A DNA stretch of 64,000 bases from Thiococcus pfennigii (GTDB taxonomy: Bacteria > Pseudomonadota > Gammaproteobacteria > Chromatiales > Chromatiaceae), in NCBI RefSeq assembly GCF_016583835.1, contig NZ_NRRW01000016.1, positions 1 to 64,000 of the forward strand, read 5' to 3'. Made by a program: the position numbers and the translations under genes. Positions 27,743-39,902 of the stretch are shown piece after piece. The notes below the pieces were generated by a model. The model ran no database searches, was not told the origin of the DNA, and worked only from the letters and a program-made list of their open reading frames with translations. The first letter of the stretch is position 1; each line of letters starts with the position of its first letter.

Positions 27743-27935
27743 TCCAGATCTCGTCATTAGGATTGTCCCAAACGTGCTGCATGGCCGGCGCTTGAGCACT
27801 CATCAGGTCTTCGGTCAGCGGATCGCGCAGACCGTGCCTGAGCTCGAGATAGCCAATGAAATCGAGCACCTCTCTGGCCAGAGGCTCTGGCAGCTTGCTC
27901 GCGTGCTCGAAGATTCTGTCTGCGGTCGTGCTCAT
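27732..27935 (-). CDS. DUF2281-type antitoxin
   Basis: A 67-aa protein starting MSTTADRIFEHASKLPEPLA, continuing REVLDFIGYLELRHGLRD and ending in an acidic, tryptophan-containing tail (HVWDNPNDEIWNDL). The helical start matches DUF2281 proteins, small antitoxins often found before PemK or PIN toxins; the acidic tail is the likely toxin-binding part. The start at ATG 27935 is inferred from the family; the ribosome-binding site is weak. Its stop overlaps the toxin start. Confidence 0.75.
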   Translation of the reverse strand: MSTTADRIFEHASKLPEPLAREVLDFIGYLELRHGLRDPLTEDLMSAQAPAMQHVWDNPNDEIWNDL

Positions 27936-28271
27936 CGCGCATCTCGTCGATCGAACAATGATGAAACTCGGCCGACCCACATCGGCGGGCTCATGGTTCA
28001 TGGCCGACCCCACGCATCGACTATAGCCGGCCTCCGTATGGTTCGGCCACCGCCAGCGGCTCGGGAATCGAGCTTGTCAGGCCGCTCGCCGCTTGCCGTT
28101 GTCGGCGGCCTCGTCGGGCCGCTCGACGCCGCGCGGGACTTTCGCCGCGGCGGCGCCGGTCTCGGGTCGGGAAGGGCGGCCGCCCGGCGATCTCCAGGGC
28201 GATCTCCAGGGCGGTTGCCGTAGAATGGTCCGATGTCGCCGTCCTCCCCGCTGCCAGGAAGTACCCCCGCG
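27936..28271. other. Intergenic region between PemK module and ABC operon
   Basis: About 336 bp between divergent operons; it must contain both promoters. A 12-bp direct repeat (GCGATCTCCAGG twice, about 28188-28211) is the only structure I see. Confidence 0.45.
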
Positions 28272-28961
28272 ATGCTCTCCATCGAGAACCTGACGAAGCG
28301 CTTCGCCTCGTCGGCAGACCGTCCGCTGTTCGAGGACCTGTCGCTGACCGTCGCGCCCGGCGAGTCGGTCGCGATCATGGGCGATTCGGGCGTCGGCAAG
28401 TCGACGCTCCTCAACTGCATCGCCGGGTTGGAGCCGGTCGATGGCGGGCGCATCCGCCTCGGCGACACCGAGCTCACCGCGCTCGATGAAGACGCCTTCG
28501 CGCAGCTGCGCCGACGCGCGCTCGGCTTCGTCTTCCAGGCCTTCCACATCCTGCCGCACCTGACGCTGGCGCAGAACGTCGCGTTGCCGCTGTGGCTGCT
28601 GGAGGTCGGCGAGGCCGAGGCCGACCGGCGGGCGCGGGCGATGCTGGCTCGGGTGGGCCTGGAGGGGCGCGCCGACGACTGGCCGCGCCATCTCTCGGGC
28701 GGTGAGCTGCAGCGCGTCGCGATCGCCCGGGCGCTGGTCCACGGGCCGGCCCTGGTGCTCTGCGACGAGCCGACCGGGAATCTCGATCCGGAGCGGGCCG
28801 CCGGGGTCCTGGAACTGCTCTTCGAGCGCCTGCGCGCGGCCGGCGCGATCGCCATCCTGGTCACCCATTCGCGCGCCGCGGCAGGCCACGCCGACCGGAT
28901 CCTGCGCCTGACCGAGGCCGGCCTGGTCCCGGACGCGGACCAGGCCTTGCGGACCCGATGA
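28272..28961 (+). CDS. ABC transporter ATP-binding protein (AttE/LolD-like)
   Basis: ATPase of a MacB/LolD-type exporter (229 aa). Walker A is GDSGVGKSTL, the Q-loop VFQAFHILPHL, the signature LSGGELQRVAIARAL, Walker B ALVLCDEPTGNLD and the H-loop VTHSR. The start at ATG 28272 (MLSIENLTKRF) is where family similarity begins; an in-frame ATG at 28233 would add 13 residues. Its stop overlaps the permease start by four bases (ATGA). With the FtsX-like permease and the lipocalin-like secreted protein it forms an operon like the AttEFGH systems. The transported substrate is unknown, probably a lipid or lipoprotein. Confidence 0.92.
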   Translation: MLSIENLTKRFASSADRPLFEDLSLTVAPGESVAIMGDSGVGKSTLLNCIAGLEPVDGGRIRLGDTELTALDEDAFAQLRRRALGFVFQAFHILPHLTLAQNVALPLWLLEVGEAEADRRARAMLARVGLEGRADDWPRHLSGGELQRVAIARALVHGPALVLCDEPTGNLDPERAAGVLELLFERLRAAGAIAILVTHSRAAAGHADRILRLTEAGLVPDADQALRTR

Positions 28962-31483
28962 GCGCTGCGCTGCGCCACGTCTTCCTCGCGAGCCTGCGAC
29001 GCCGGCGGCTGGCGACGGCGCTGTCGCTGCTCGCGATCGGGCTCGGGGTGACGCTCGGGCTGGCGGTGCAGCTCATCAACTCGGCGGCGCTCGAGGAGCT
29101 CGGCCGCGGCATGCGCCTGCTCGCGGGCGAGGCGGACCTACAGGTGGTCGGCCCGCGTGGCGGTTTCGACGATGCCCTCTATCCGGCCCTCGCGCAGCGC
29201 TCGGAGGTGCGCGTCGCGAGCCCCGTGCTGGAGATCGAGGCGCGTCTGCCGGACCACGAGGGCGAGACGCTGCGAATCCTCGGCATCGATCTCTTTCGCG
29301 CGGCGCGCGTAACCCCGCTGCTGCGGATGGAGGTCGAGACGCCCGAAGGGGCGTCGGACGAGCGTCGGGATCAGCTGGCCCCGCTGCGCCCCGACAATCT
29401 CTTCCTGAGCCCGGCGGCGGCCGACCGGCTCGGGCTCGCGGTCGGCGATCGGCTCGAGGTGCAGGTCGGCGTCCGCGCGGTCGCCCTGCAGGTTGCCGGC
29501 TCGGTGCCGGATGCCGATCAGGCGCTCGCCGTGATGGACATCGCCGGGGCGCAGCAGGTCTTCGAGCGGATTGGCGTCATCACGCGCATCGACCTGCGTC
29601 TCGCGCCCGGCGTGAGTCGGGCCGTCGCGCAGCAGCGCCTCAACGACGAGCTGCCGCCCGGCGTCGCCGCGATGACCCCGGCCGAGAGCGAGTCGGAGGT
29701 CCTGGGGCTCTCGCGCGCCTACCGGGTCAATCTGACGATGCTAGCGGCGATCGCGCTGCTGACCGGCGCCTTCCTGGTCTTCTCGGCCCAGTGGCTGTCG
29801 GTGGTGCGCCGCCGCTCGGAGCTGGCCTTCCTGCGCGCGCTCGGCCTCGACCGCGCGGCGCTGCGCCGCGGGCTCCTCGTCGAGGGCGGCGCGCTCGGGC
29901 TGCTCGGCGGGCTGCTCGGCGTCGTCGTCGCCTATCTGCTGACGGCGCTCGCCTTCCGCGTGATCGGGGGCGACCTCGGGGCCGGCTTCTTCCGCGGGGT
30001 ATCGCCGGAGCTGCACTTCGCGCCCGTCCTCACCGCCGTCTACCTGAGCCTCGCGGTGCTCGCCGGCCTGGCCGGGGCCTGGCTGCCGGCGCGCGAGGCG
30101 GCGCGGATGATCCCGGCCCGGGCGCTGCGCTCGGGCGACGAGGCCGAGGCCTACCGCGCGGCGCCGCGCTGGGGTCTTGTCGTCGCCATCCTGGCAGTCG
30201 CCGGCGCCCTGTGTCTGCTCCCGCCGCTCGGCGGCGTGCCCGTCTTCGGCTACCTTGCGGTCCTCCTCATCCTGGTCGGGGCGGTCCTCGCGCTGCCGGG
30301 TGCGACCCCGCGGGCGCTGGCGCTCCTGCGGCCGGGCCGCTCGACGCCCTGGCGCCTGGCCAAGGCGCGCCTGACGGCGGCACCGGGGCAGGTCCTGATC
30401 GCCGGGGCCGGGATCGTCGCGAGCGCCGCGCTCGCGGTCTCGATGGCCATCATGGTCTTCTCCTTCCGCGGCTCGGTCGACGACTGGCTGACCCAGCTGC
30501 TGCCGGCCGATCTCTACGTGCGCGCCTCGGACTCCAGCGCCAGCGGCTATCTGGATCCCGACGCGGTCAGCCGGGTCGCGGCCCTGCCGGGCGTGGAGCG
30601 GGTCCGCCCCGTGCGCTTCGAGACGCTGCGCCTCGGCGAGGCGCGCCGGGCGGTGACGCTGATCGCGCGGCCCGTGCAGCGCAGCAGTGGTCTGCCGCTC
30701 GTCGCCGGCATGCAGCGCCCGGGCTGGGTCGGCGACGGGGCGCGCCCGGCCTGGATCTCCGAGGCCCTGGCCGACCGGTTCGGGCTGGCCGTCGGCGACC
30801 CGCTGGCCCTGCCGTTGCGGGGTGAGGCCGATCCGTTTCGCGTCGCCGGCATCTGGCGCGACTATGCCCGCCAGCAGGGCGCGGTCGTCATCGAGCTCGA
30901 CGACTACCGGGCGCTCACCGGCGATCTGCGCACCAACGACCTCGGCCTGTTCCTGGCCGAGGGCGTCGCACCCGAGGCGGTCATGGCCGCGATCCGTGAT
31001 GCGCTCGGCGAGCGAGTCAGCGAGATGATCCTGCCCGGCGAGCTGCGCACCATGATCCTCGAGGTCTTCGATCGCACCTTCCTCGTCACCTACCTGATGG
31101 AGGCGGTGGCGGTGCTCATCGGCCTGTTCGGCGTCAGCACGACCTTTGCCGCCCTCGCCACGAGCCGGCGCAAGGAACTCGGCATCCTGCGCCACCTCGG
31201 CCTGCGGCGACGCCAGATCGGCGCGCTGCTGGCGCGCGAGGCCGCCCTGACCGCCGGCGTCGGCCTGGCCGTGGGCCTGGCCGCCGGCGGTGCGATCGCG
31301 CTCGTGCTGGTCGAGGTCATCAACCGCCAGAGCTTCCACTGGAGCATGGACCTGCGTCTGCCCATCGGGGTGCTGGTCGCCTTCGGCCTGTCGCTGATCC
31401 TGCTCTCGGCCCTCGCGGCGCACCTGGCCGGCCGCCAGGCGATGCGCCAGGACGCGGTCGTGGCGGTGCGCGAGGATTGGTGA
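28958..31483 (+). CDS. FtsX/MacB-family ABC permease (AttF/AttG-like)
   Basis: Integral inner-membrane permease of 841 aa, partner of the preceding ATPase. Like other double-length members it contains two FtsX units. The first has an N-terminal helix (ALSLLAIGLGVTLGLAVQLI), a periplasmic domain of about 200 residues, and three helices around residues 265-375. A central helix pair is near 400-440. The second has another N-terminal helix (GAGIVASAALAVSMAIMVFS), a second periplasmic domain, and three C-terminal helices (LIGLFGVSTTFAALATSRRK onward). The RRKELGILRHLGLRRRQIGA coupling helix is typical. It probably extracts a lipidic substrate from the outer leaflet of the inner membrane. Stop codon 41 nt before the next start. 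Confidence 0.92.
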   Translation: MSAALRHVFLASLRRRRLATALSLLAIGLGVTLGLAVQLINSAALEELGRGMRLLAGEADLQVVGPRGGFDDALYPALAQRSEVRVASPVLEIEARLPDHEGETLRILGIDLFRAARVTPLLRMEVETPEGASDERRDQLAPLRPDNLFLSPAAADRLGLAVGDRLEVQVGVRAVALQVAGSVPDADQALAVMDIAGAQQVFERIGVITRIDLRLAPGVSRAVAQQRLNDELPPGVAAMTPAESESEVLGLSRAYRVNLTMLAAIALLTGAFLVFSAQWLSVVRRRSELAFLRALGLDRAALRRGLLVEGGALGLLGGLLGVVVAYLLTALAFRVIGGDLGAGFFRGVSPELHFAPVLTAVYLSLAVLAGLAGAWLPAREAARMIPARALRSGDEAEAYRAAPRWGLVVAILAVAGALCLLPPLGGVPVFGYLAVLLILVGAVLALPGATPRALALLRPGRSTPWRLAKARLTAAPGQVLIAGAGIVASAALAVSMAIMVFSFRGSVDDWLTQLLPADLYVRASDSSASGYLDPDAVSRVAALPGVERVRPVRFETLRLGEARRAVTLIARPVQRSSGLPLVAGMQRPGWVGDGARPAWISEALADRFGLAVGDPLALPLRGEADPFRVAGIWRDYARQQGAVVIELDDYRALTGDLRTNDLGLFLAEGVAPEAVMAAIRDALGERVSEMILPGELRTMILEVFDRTFLVTYLMEAVAVLIGLFGVSTTFAALATSRRKELGILRHLGLRRRQIGALLAREAALTAGVGLAVGLAAGGAIALVLVEVINRQSFHWSMDLRLPIGVLVAFGLSLILLSALAAHLAGRQAMRQDAVVAVREDW

Positions 31484-31524
31484 GCGGTGCGCCCGCCCTC
31501 CCTATTGCCAGCGAGCGAGACGCC

Positions 31525-32640
31525 ATGAGCCGATACGCGAACGACCGTTCCCTGCGGCGTTTGGCCGCGGCGGGCCTTGTCCTGATCTTGGGCGCCTGGC
31601 TGGGCGCGCTACCGGGGAGTGGTGCCCGGGCGGGCGATTTCGCGCCTGTCCTCCCCGGGCGGCCGCTCGTCTTCCCCGCCGATACGGGCGCCCATCCGGC
31701 GTTCCGCACCGAGTGGTGGTACATCACCGGCTGGCTGATCGACGAGGCGGGGCGCGAGCGCGGCTTTCAGGTCACCTTCTTCCGCTCCGCGACCGGCGTG
31801 GGGCAGGACAACCCGAGCCGCTTCGCGCCGCGCCAGATCATCATGGCCCACGCCGCGATCGCCGATGCGCAGACTGGGCACTTGTTGCACGCGCAGCGCT
31901 CCGACCGGGCGCTCGACCCGCTCGCCGGCGCGGCCGTCGGGCGCACGCGGGCCTGGATCGGAGACTGGGAGCTGGCGCTGGCCGACGGCGAGTATCGCGC
32001 CCGGATCGCGGCCGACGAGTTCGGTCTGGACCTCGCGTTGCTGCCGCCGGGTCCGCCGGTGCTCAACGGTGAGGCCGGTTTCAGCCAGAAGACGCCCGAC
32101 CCCCGCAATGCCAGCTATTATTACAGCCGTCCGCACCTGGCCGTGCGCGGCACCCTGAGGCTCGGCGAGCACGCCCATCGGGTGACCGGCGAGGCCTGGC
32201 TCGATCAAGAATGGTCGAGCGAGTACCTGCCGGAGGAGGCCGAGGGTTGGGACTGGATCGGCATGAATCTCCACGATGGCGGCTCGCTGATGGCCTTTCA
32301 GATGCGCCGCCCTGATGGCTCGCCGATCTGGTCGGCCGGGACGCTGCGCGACGGCGACGGGCAGGTCGAGGCCCTGGCCCCGGAGCAGGTGCGATTCCGG
32401 CCGCGTCGCCGCTGGACCTCGCCGCGCACCGGGGCCGAATATGTCGTCGAGTGGGACCTGGAGATCGCCGGACGGTCGATGGCGCTCGTGCCCCTGATGG
32501 ACGATCAGGAGCTCGATAGCCGCCGCTCGACCGGTGTCGTCTACTGGGAAGGCGCGACCCGGCTCTTCGAGGCGGGGCGCGAGATCGGCCGCGGCTACCT
32601 GGAGATGACCGGCTATCGGGAGCGCCCGGCCGGCCTCTGA
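31525..32640 (+). CDS. AttH/CrtC-like lipocalin-domain exported protein
   Basis: A 371-aa protein of the AttH/carotenoid 1,2-hydratase (CrtC-like) family, which has two lipocalin-type barrels. After a signal peptide or anchor (LRRLAAAGLVLILGAWLGAL) come family hallmarks: FPADTGAHPAFRTEWWYITG, GEAWLDQEWSS, EGWDWIGMNLHDGGSLMAFQ and GRGYLEMTGY. The Asp-Gln-Glu-Trp in the centre is invariant in the family. Third gene of the ABC operon, so it probably accepts the exported lipid in the periplasm. CrtC activity is less likely because no carotenoid genes are nearby. Start ATG 31525 is chosen for the signal sequence; an in-frame GTG at 31480 is an alternative. Confidence 0.88.
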   Translation: MSRYANDRSLRRLAAAGLVLILGAWLGALPGSGARAGDFAPVLPGRPLVFPADTGAHPAFRTEWWYITGWLIDEAGRERGFQVTFFRSATGVGQDNPSRFAPRQIIMAHAAIADAQTGHLLHAQRSDRALDPLAGAAVGRTRAWIGDWELALADGEYRARIAADEFGLDLALLPPGPPVLNGEAGFSQKTPDPRNASYYYSRPHLAVRGTLRLGEHAHRVTGEAWLDQEWSSEYLPEEAEGWDWIGMNLHDGGSLMAFQMRRPDGSPIWSAGTLRDGDGQVEALAPEQVRFRPRRRWTSPRTGAEYVVEWDLEIAGRSMALVPLMDDQELDSRRSTGVVYWEGATRLFEAGREIGRGYLEMTGYRERPAGL

Positions 32641-32681
32641 GGGTGGCGGGTTCGCCAGCGTGGCCGGGTTGCGGCGCGGAC

Positions 32682-32710
32682 GTGACAGCCCAATTGGCTT
32701 TCTTTAGAAT
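32682..32710 (+). promoter_or_regulatory. Promoter of carAB
   Basis: GTGACA (32682-32687) and TAGAAT (32705-32710) with 17-nt spacing, about 105 bp before carA, in a locally AT-rich stretch. In enterobacteria carAB is regulated by arginine and pyrimidines; I see no ARG box by eye here. Confidence 0.55.
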
Positions 32711-32816
32711 TCCGACGGGTCAGGGCATCTTGCGAAATCGCCATCCCCACGCGCGTTCCCGCATCACCCAACGGCCCGATGGTCGTTCCCAGCCGTAGTC
32801 TGGTCCGGAGAAACCC

Positions 32817-33959
32817 TTGAGAAAACCCGCATTGCTCGCCCTGGAAGACGGCTCGGTCTTCCGGGGTGTCTCCATCGGCGCACCTGGCGAAAGCGTCGGC
32901 GAGGTGGTCTTCAACACCGCCCTGACCGGCTATCAGGAGATCCTCACCGATCCTTCCTACCGCCGTCAGCTGGTGACCCTCACCTATCCCCACATCGGCA
33001 ATACCGGCGCCAACGACGAGGACGAAGAGGCCCCCGGCGTGCAGGCGGCCGGCCTGATCATCCGCGATCTGCCGATCCTCGCGAGCAACTGGCGCTGCCG
33101 CGAGTCGCTCGATGCCTACCTCGCTCGCCAGGGGATCGTCGCGATCGCCGATGTCGATACCCGCCGCCTGACCCGGCTGCTGCGCGAGAAGGGCGCCCAG
33201 AACGGTTGTCTCCAGGCCGGCGACGGCCTCGACGAGGGCGCCGCCGTGGCCGCCGCCCGGGCCTTCCCGGGCTTGAAGGGCATGGATCTGGCCCAGGAGG
33301 TCAGCACCAGCGCCGCCTACACCTGGACCGAGGGGCTCTGGACGCTCGAGGGCGGCCACCCGGCCCCGGCGCCGGATCCGGAGCGGCTCCCCTGGCACGT
33401 CGTCGCCTATGATTACGGGGTCAAGCGCAACATCCTGCGGATGCTGGCTGCGCGCGGCTGCCGCGTGACGGTCGTGCCGGCCAAGACGCCGGCCGCCGAG
33501 GTCATGGCGCTCGCGCCGCACGGGGTCTTCCTGTCCAACGGCCCCGGCGACCCGGAGCCCTGCGACTACGCGATCGCCGCGATCCGCGAACTGCTCGATG
33601 CCGGGGTGCCGCTGTTCGGCATCTGCCTCGGCCACCAGTTGCTCGGGCTGGCCGGCGGCGCGCGCACGGTGAAGATGAAGTTCGGCCACCACGGTGCCAA
33701 TCACCCGGTGCAGGACCTCGACACCGGGGCGGTCATGATCAGCAGCCAGAACCACGGCTTCGCGGTCGATGAGGCGAGTCTGCCCGAGACCCTGCGCGCG
33801 ACCCACCGTTCGCTGTTCGACGGCACGCTCCAGGGCATCCACCACCGCGAGCGCCCGGCGTTCAGCTTCCAGGGGCATCCGGAGGCGAGCCCCGGGCCGC
33901 ATGACGTCGCGCCGCTCTTCGATCACTTCATCGAGCTGATGGCGCAGCACCGCGGCTAG
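32817..33959 (+). CDS. carA: Carbamoyl-phosphate synthase small subunit
   Basis: Glutaminase subunit that feeds ammonia to CarB for carbamoyl phosphate, the precursor of arginine and pyrimidines; cytosolic heterodimer. The 380-aa product has the CarA N-terminal domain ([20 protein letters not shown]) and the class I amidotransferase triad: Cys270 in [12 protein letters not shown], His and Glu in [12 protein letters not shown]. The best start is a TTG at 32817 ([12 protein letters not shown]), supported by GGAG 6 nt upstream; no ATG is available near the family's usual start. carB follows after 71 nt. Confidence 0.97.
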   Translation: MRKPALLALEDGSVFRGVSIGAPGESVGEVVFNTALTGYQEILTDPSYRRQLVTLTYPHIGNTGANDEDEEAPGVQAAGLIIRDLPILASNWRCRESLDAYLARQGIVAIADVDTRRLTRLLREKGAQNGCLQAGDGLDEGAAVAAARAFPGLKGMDLAQEVSTSAAYTWTEGLWTLEGGHPAPAPDPERLPWHVVAYDYGVKRNILRMLAARGCRVTVVPAKTPAAEVMALAPHGVFLSNGPGDPEPCDYAIAAIRELLDAGVPLFGICLGHQLLGLAGGARTVKMKFGHHGANHPVQDLDTGAVMISSQNHGFAVDEASLPETLRATHRSLFDGTLQGIHHRERPAFSFQGHPEASPGPHDVAPLFDHFIELMAQHRG

Positions 33960-34030
33960 GGCCGCGGCGCGCCGGGTCGGGAGGATCGCGGCGATCCATT
34001 GCATTCATCCAGCGTAATCCAAGGCGACAG

Positions 34031-37237
<3,207 letters not shown>

Positions 37238-37563
37238 GGTCGGGGTCGCACCCGGGCGCCGGGGAGATCCTCGGCGCCCGCGGCGACGGCGACCTCTCCG
37301 CTGACCTTCATGGCGGCGGCCGCCCCGGACCACCGCGGGCCGCGTCCGCCATGATGGATTCCCTCGTCCCGAGTGGTCTCCGAAGCGGCGTGCGCGTTCC
37401 TTGCGCGCGCCGCTTCGCTGCCGCGGGCCGCAAGCCCGGTGCCCCTCGAGGTGGGCCGGGCCGGCGGCGACCGGGGCGGGACGGAGCGCCCGCAGGGCGA
37501 CTTTCACGGTAATACGCGGCCCGCGCCGACGCGCGGTGCCCATCTCACGAGAGGACATCGCCC
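37238..37563. other. Intergenic region carB-greA
   Basis: 326 bp with no supportable gene; GC-rich throughout. It may contain the greA promoter and, near 37480-37500 (GCCCGCAGGGCGAC), a short imperfect hairpin. No strong terminator after carB is visible. Confidence 0.45.
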
Positions 37564-38040
37564 ATGACCAAGGTACCTCTGACCGCCAGAGGCGCTGAGA
37601 AATTGCGTGAAGAGTTGGCGCGGTTGAAGAAGACCGAGCGCCCGCGCGTGATCCAGGCCATCGCCGAGGCGCGCGCCCACGGCGATCTGAAGGAGAACGC
37701 CGAGTACCATGCGGCCCGCGAGGAGCAGGGCTTCATCGAGGGACGCATCAAGGAGATCGAGGGCAAGCTCGCGGCGGCCAATATCATCGACGTGACGACC
37801 CTCAACGCGAACGGCAAGGTCGTCTTCGGCGCCACCGTCGATGTGCTCGAGATCGACAAGGACGCCGAGCACACCTTCCAGATCGTCGGCGACGACGAGG
37901 CGGATCTGAAGCTCGGGATGATCTCGGTCAGCTCGCCGATCGCGCGGGCCCTGATCGGCAAGAGCGAGGGCGATGTCGCGGCGGTTCAGGCCCCGGGTGG
38001 CCTGCGCGAATTCGAGATCCTCGGCGTGCGTTACGTCTGA
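37564..38040 (+). CDS. greA: Transcription elongation factor GreA
   Basis: Rescues backtracked RNA polymerase by stimulating cleavage of the RNA 3' end. The 158-aa protein has the N-terminal coiled coil with the acidic tip ([19 protein letters not shown]; the Asp-Glu of DLKENAEY is catalytic). The C-terminal FKBP-like domain follows ([13 protein letters not shown] ... [16 protein letters not shown]). Length and motifs are typical. A GAGAGG ribosome-binding site precedes ATG 37564. The carAB-greA order is common in gammaproteobacteria. It may share a transcript with the DUF2726 gene 64 bp downstream. Confidence 0.97.
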   Translation: MTKVPLTARGAEKLREELARLKKTERPRVIQAIAEARAHGDLKENAEYHAAREEQGFIEGRIKEIEGKLAAANIIDVTTLNANGKVVFGATVDVLEIDKDAEHTFQIVGDDEADLKLGMISVSSPIARALIGKSEGDVAAVQAPGGLREFEILGVRYV

Positions 38041-38104
38041 GGCCCGCCCAGTCCGGCGGCCGGCGCTGCGGCGGCGGCCGTTCGGCGATCCAGTAGCGAC
38101 CGCG

Positions 38105-38725
38105 ATGACCTTCTTCTACCTCCTCCTCGGCCTGGCCGTCCTGCTTCTCGCCTCGGCGGCGCTCGCCGTCTGGCGCCTGTGGCGCCGCCAGACCCTGATG
38201 CCCTACCGGCTCGAGGACGGGCTCTTCGCACCGGCCGAGGCGGACCTGCTCGCCGCGCTCGATGTGGCCGCCGGCCCGGGTCGGCGGATCTTCGGCAAGG
38301 TCCTGGTCGAGGACGTCATTGGTCTCGAGCGCCGCGTCGGCCGGCAGCTCCAGGCGCGCGCCAGCGCCCGGCTCGCCGAGCGCCGCTTCGACTTCCTGAT
38401 CTGCGACGCGCGGACCCTGCGCGTGCTCTGCGCCGTCGACCTGGTCGGGGATGAGCGCCGCCTCTTCGGGGCCCGAGCCGACGCGACCCTCGCGCGCATC
38501 TGCCGGGCCGCCGGCCTGCCGCTCGTCACGGTCACCGCCGCCGAGCGTTACGACCCGACGGAACTCGCCGAGGCCCTCGCCGCGGCCATGGCCCCGCCGC
38601 CCGCGGAGGTGCCGACCCGCCTCGACAAGCCGCAACGGCCGCCCGAGGAGGGCCCCCCCAGCCAGGACGAGGATCGCCTGCTCGCCGAACTCGCGGCCGC
38701 GATCCGCCACGAGAACACAGACTGA
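38105..38725 (+). CDS. Membrane-anchored DUF2726 protein
   Basis: A 206-aa protein with one N-terminal membrane helix (FFYLLLGLAVLLLASAALAV) and a cytosolic DUF2726 domain. The family pattern is visible as RRIFGKVLVEDVIGLERRVG, LAERRFDFLICDARTLRVLC, DLVGDERRLFGARADATLAR and ICRAAGLPLVTVTAAERYD. The domain resembles PD-(D/E)XK/restriction-like folds (Phe-Asp-Phe-Leu-Ile-Cys-Asp strand), but its function is not established. A proline-rich acidic tail follows. Start ATG 38105 is set by the membrane helix. The gene is convergent with the amidoligase cluster. Confidence 0.82.
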   Translation: MTFFYLLLGLAVLLLASAALAVWRLWRRQTLMPYRLEDGLFAPAEADLLAALDVAAGPGRRIFGKVLVEDVIGLERRVGRQLQARASARLAERRFDFLICDARTLRVLCAVDLVGDERRLFGARADATLARICRAAGLPLVTVTAAERYDPTELAEALAAAMAPPPAEVPTRLDKPQRPPEEGPPSQDEDRLLAELAAAIRHENTD

Positions 38726-38763
38726 ATAAGGGGTCAGAGCCCTTAAAGGTCCCCTCGGTCCCC

Positions 38764-39201
38764 TCAAAGGAGGCGACCCACGCCCTCGATGAGGCCGAGG
38801 AGGATGGCGTAACGGGCGCCCTTGCCGATCGCGGTCAGCAGCAGAAAGAGGTCGAAGCGCACGCGCATCAGGCCGGCGATGAAGGTCAGGGCATCGCCGC
38901 CGACCGGGGCCCACGCGAGCAGCAGGGACCAGACCCCGTAGCGCTGGAACCAGCGCTGCGCCGGGGCCAGCGTCGCGGGGCGGAACGGAAACCAGCGGCG
39001 GTCCTGATAGTGCAGCAGGTAGCGGCCGAGCGCCCAGTTGACGGCCGAACCGAGCGTGTTGCCCGCCGTCGCCCAGGCCCAGAGCGCGAGCGGTTCGTAG
39101 CCGGCCGCGAGCAGGCCGGCGAAGACGACCTCCGAATAGGCCGGCAGCAGGGTCGCGGCCAGGAAGGCGACGAGAAAGAGCCCGAGATACCCCTCCAGCA
39201 C
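38764..39201 (-). CDS. YqaA-family (DedA/SNARE-associated-like) membrane protein
   Basis: A 145-aa inner-membrane protein of the YqaA/DedA type. Typical motifs are LVAFLAATLLPAYSEVVFAG near the N terminus (the family usually has a similar LP-x-x-SE), GNTLGSAVNWALGRY with the amphipathic loop, and APVGGDALTFIAGLMRVRFD, followed by a last helix. About four helices are predicted. The start is uncertain: GTG 39201 (used here) or TTG 39216, which would overlap the preceding stop by four bases. It is the last gene of the amidoligase cluster. DedA-like proteins handle membrane lipids, so the cluster may modify a lipid-linked substrate; this is inference. Confidence 0.82.
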   Translation of the reverse strand: MLEGYLGLFLVAFLAATLLPAYSEVVFAGLLAAGYEPLALWAWATAGNTLGSAVNWALGRYLLHYQDRRWFPFRPATLAPAQRWFQRYGVWSLLLAWAPVGGDALTFIAGLMRVRFDLFLLLTAIGKGARYAILLGLIEGVGRLL

Positions 39202-39212
39202 GGCCCCGTCCG

Positions 39213-39902
39213 TCAATCTCCGCCGTGGCGTCGTGCCGCGGCGACCAGCCCCCCGAAGAGCCGGCGTTGACGGCGGCTGTAGAGCAGAAACTCCGGATGC
39301 CACTGCACCCCGATGCAGTAGTCCTCCCCCGGTGCCTCGATCGCCTGGACGATTCCGTCGAGGTCGCGCCCCGAGACCGCGAGCCCTGGACCGAGGCGGT
39401 CGATGCCCTGGTTGTGCAGGCTGTTGATGCGCAGCCGTTCGCACCCGAGCAGGCGGTGCAGTTGGGTACCCTCCGCGACCAGGAGGGTCTTCAGCGGGAG
39501 GACCGTGCGCTGATTGGACGTGCGGCGGCGGCGTGAACGCAGTTCCTGGAACAGGTTGCCGCCCAGGCGGACATTGAGCAATTGGGCGCCGCGGCAGATC
39601 CCGAGGATCGGCAGACCGCGGGCCAGGGCCTCGTCGATCATGAAGGACTCGAAGGCGTCGCGCTCCTTGTCGTAGCGGCCCGTCACCTGCGGCGCCTCGG
39701 CATAGAGGACAGGCTCCACGTCGTGGCCCCCGGTGACGATCAGCCCACGCATCCCGCCCCGCCCGGCGTCGCGCCCGGGGCCGACCTGCAGCGGCCGGGC
39801 CCCGGCCAGGCGTAGCGCCAGCGCGACGAAGAGCCGTGGCGCCCGCCCGCCGCGGCGCGGGCCGGTGACGGCGATCAGAGGTCGTCCGGTGCCTTCAGCC
39901 AC
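39213..39902 (-). CDS. Class I glutamine amidotransferase-like / gamma-glutamyl hydrolase (peptidase C26)
   Basis: A 229-aa protein of the C26 family (PuuD-like). The Cys nucleophile lies in LPILGICRGAQLLNVRLGGN and the His-Glu part of the triad in YCIGVQWHPEF; MRGLIVTGGHDVEPVLYAEA is the usual oxyanion-strand region. Such enzymes hydrolyse gamma-glutamyl bonds or supply ammonia. The start is not obvious: GTG 39902 overlaps the amidoligase gene by 28 nt and is the best in-frame candidate. Its overlap with an amidoligase suggests that the two act on the same glutamyl compound, one making and the other cutting or supplying ammonia for the amide bond. Confidence 0.85.
   Translation of the reverse strand: MAEGTGRPLIAVTGPRRGGRAPRLFVALALRLAGARPLQVGPGRDAGRGGMRGLIVTGGHDVEPVLYAEAPQVTGRYDKERDAFESFMIDEALARGLPILGICRGAQLLNVRLGGNLFQELRSRRRRTSNQRTVLPLKTLLVAEGTQLHRLLGCERLRINSLHNQGIDRLGPGLAVSGRDLDGIVQAIEAPGEDYCIGVQWHPEFLLYSRRQRRLFGGLVAAARRHGGD

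Noticed and set aside
29741-31423. A 560-codon open frame on the minus strand
   Set aside because: Antisense of the ABC permease; glutamine/arginine-rich shadow without start signals.
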